A stretch of DNA of 42,390 nucleotides, taken from the NCBI GenBank assembly GCA_964489015.1, contig CAZAXD010000017.1, forward strand, positions 1-42,390, given 5' to 3'. The position numbers and the translations under genes were made by a program. The notes below the pieces were generated by a model, which saw only the letters and a program-made list of their open reading frames with translations, was not told where the DNA came from and did not search any database. The stretch comes from JAPYWM01 sp964489015 (GTDB lineage: Bacteria > Bacteroidota > Bacteroidia > SpSt-205). Below, piece by piece: positions 41,869 to 42,390 of the stretch (its first letter is position 1; each line of letters starts with the position of its first letter).

Positions 41869-42390
41869 GGTACGCGGAGGCTACGACCATCCACGGCATA
41901 AGCAATAAAAAAGCCCCAAACCCGTCGGCGACCGCCGTGGTAGTTTGAATAAGCATTATCTGGCGGAGGTGAGAAGCCGCCGCTTCCCCCAAAGGCATTC
42001 CGGACAAGCTGATCATAGTACCGAATGACCTCCACAGGCATGGTCCATAGCTCGACATACATAGAATCCCCGCTCGTAAGATCAAAAGGCAGCTCAAACA
42101 GGACCAGCCGCCCATCGATATAACGGTCGTCGCTGTATATCCACTCCCGGAGCTTGTTTTGCAAGGTGTCATTGCGCCAGAGGCGGACCCGATACCCTTG
42201 CCCTTCTCCGGGGGGGTCTTGGGCTACCCCAATGAGGCGATTGCCAGCGGGCAGGGGACCTTCCGCTGGTCGGTACAAAACGAAAAGGGTGTCGATCCGC
42301 ACCTTGGCTGGCATAAGGGTTTCTGCCAATATGGTATCCCCGTCTATATAGACCGTGAGCTTATAATGGTGGCCAGCCTGAGGCTGGACC
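41865..42390 (-). CDS. DUF4249 domain protein, 5' end cut by window
   Basis: The frame stays open to the right edge, so the start is outside; the visible 174 residues are the C-terminal part. Sequence such as HHYKLTVYIDGDTILAETLMPAKVRIDTL is typical of DUF4249, a Bacteroidota family of secreted/lipoprotein proteins often next to TonB-dependent receptors. The role of DUF4249 is not established. The protein ends with FFIAYAVDGRSLRVP. Its TAG stop overlaps the TAA of the AsmA-like gene (CTAA). No receptor gene is visible, though one may lie beyond the edge. Confidence 0.75.
   Translation of the reverse strand, partial: VQPQAGHHYKLTVYIDGDTILAETLMPAKVRIDTLFVLYRPAEGPLPAGNRLIGVAQDPPGEGQGYRVRLWRNDTLQNKLREWIYSDDRYIDGRLVLFELPFDLTSGDSMYVELWTMPVEVIRYYDQLVRNAFGGSGGFSPPPDNAYSNYHGGRRRVWGFFIAYAVDGRSLRVP

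Overview
This window looks like a compact chromosome segment from a Bacteroidota bacterium. The evidence is: type IX secretion (T9SS) C-terminal sorting domains of type A and type B; Bacteroidota-typical families (DUF5686, DUF4249, DUF2027-Smr, a DUF7948/SBBP/PKD protein, an exbB-exbD-exbD-tonB cluster); no Shine-Dalgarno sequences at most starts; and many copies of the Bacteroidota -7 promoter element TAnnTTTG. The genus cannot be named from this. Very short intergenic regions and many overlapping gene ends point to a streamlined genome, as in some thermophiles, but that is inference. A run of 10 N (4782-4791) shows the source is a draft scaffold.

Layout. Positions 1-2161 hold the 3' part of a type I restriction gene (hsdR) and a coupled small metallopeptidase. 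Positions 2172-4498 (minus) hold a SiaC-like phosphoprotein gene and acs. Positions 4546-8450 hold a giant PKD/SBBP cell-surface protein broken by the assembly gap. It is followed by an outer-membrane barrel (minus) and the tRNA t6A synthase Sua5 (plus). Positions 14883 down to 10069 form one long minus-strand operon: exbB, exbD, exbD, tonB, a lipoprotein with a TonB-C-like domain, ferritin, and a DUF2027/Smr protein. Divergent from it, rplS is followed by a secreted TPR-CHAT protein, then iscA-like, then rpsF-rpsR-rplI. A DUF5686 barrel (minus) faces a plus-strand operon of methyltransferase, NUDIX, folP, cdaA and SDR. An LtaS-like sulfatase (minus) is divergent from sdaAA, a ferredoxin, an ABC ATPase and a MATE transporter. 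A membrane Ser/Thr kinase lies downstream of a T9SS esterase (minus). Divergent from these are a T9SS beta-helix surface protein and an AsmA-like protein. The window ends in a truncated DUF4249 gene. No stretch over 300 bases lacks a gene. I saw no tRNA, rRNA, insertion sequence, CRISPR array or prophage.

The strongest cross-cutting signal is regulatory. At about 16 gene or operon starts a TAnnTTTG box, or a one-mismatch version, ends only 3-8 bases before the start codon, and in ten cases exactly 4 bases before it. Since this element sits at about -7 relative to transcription start, these mRNAs should be leaderless or nearly so. The rule also picks among competing start codons (GTG for acs, sua5 and the DUF5686 gene). 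Divergent pairs are packed so tightly that in one case the two -7 boxes share a TA dinucleotide, and in another a terminator's T-run is the next gene's -7 box.

Other points of interest are the secreted TPR-CHAT protein behind rplS, a Hanks-type kinase with an unrecognised cysteine-containing external domain, the TonB-C-like lipoprotein in the Ton operon, and the change of base composition along hsdR.
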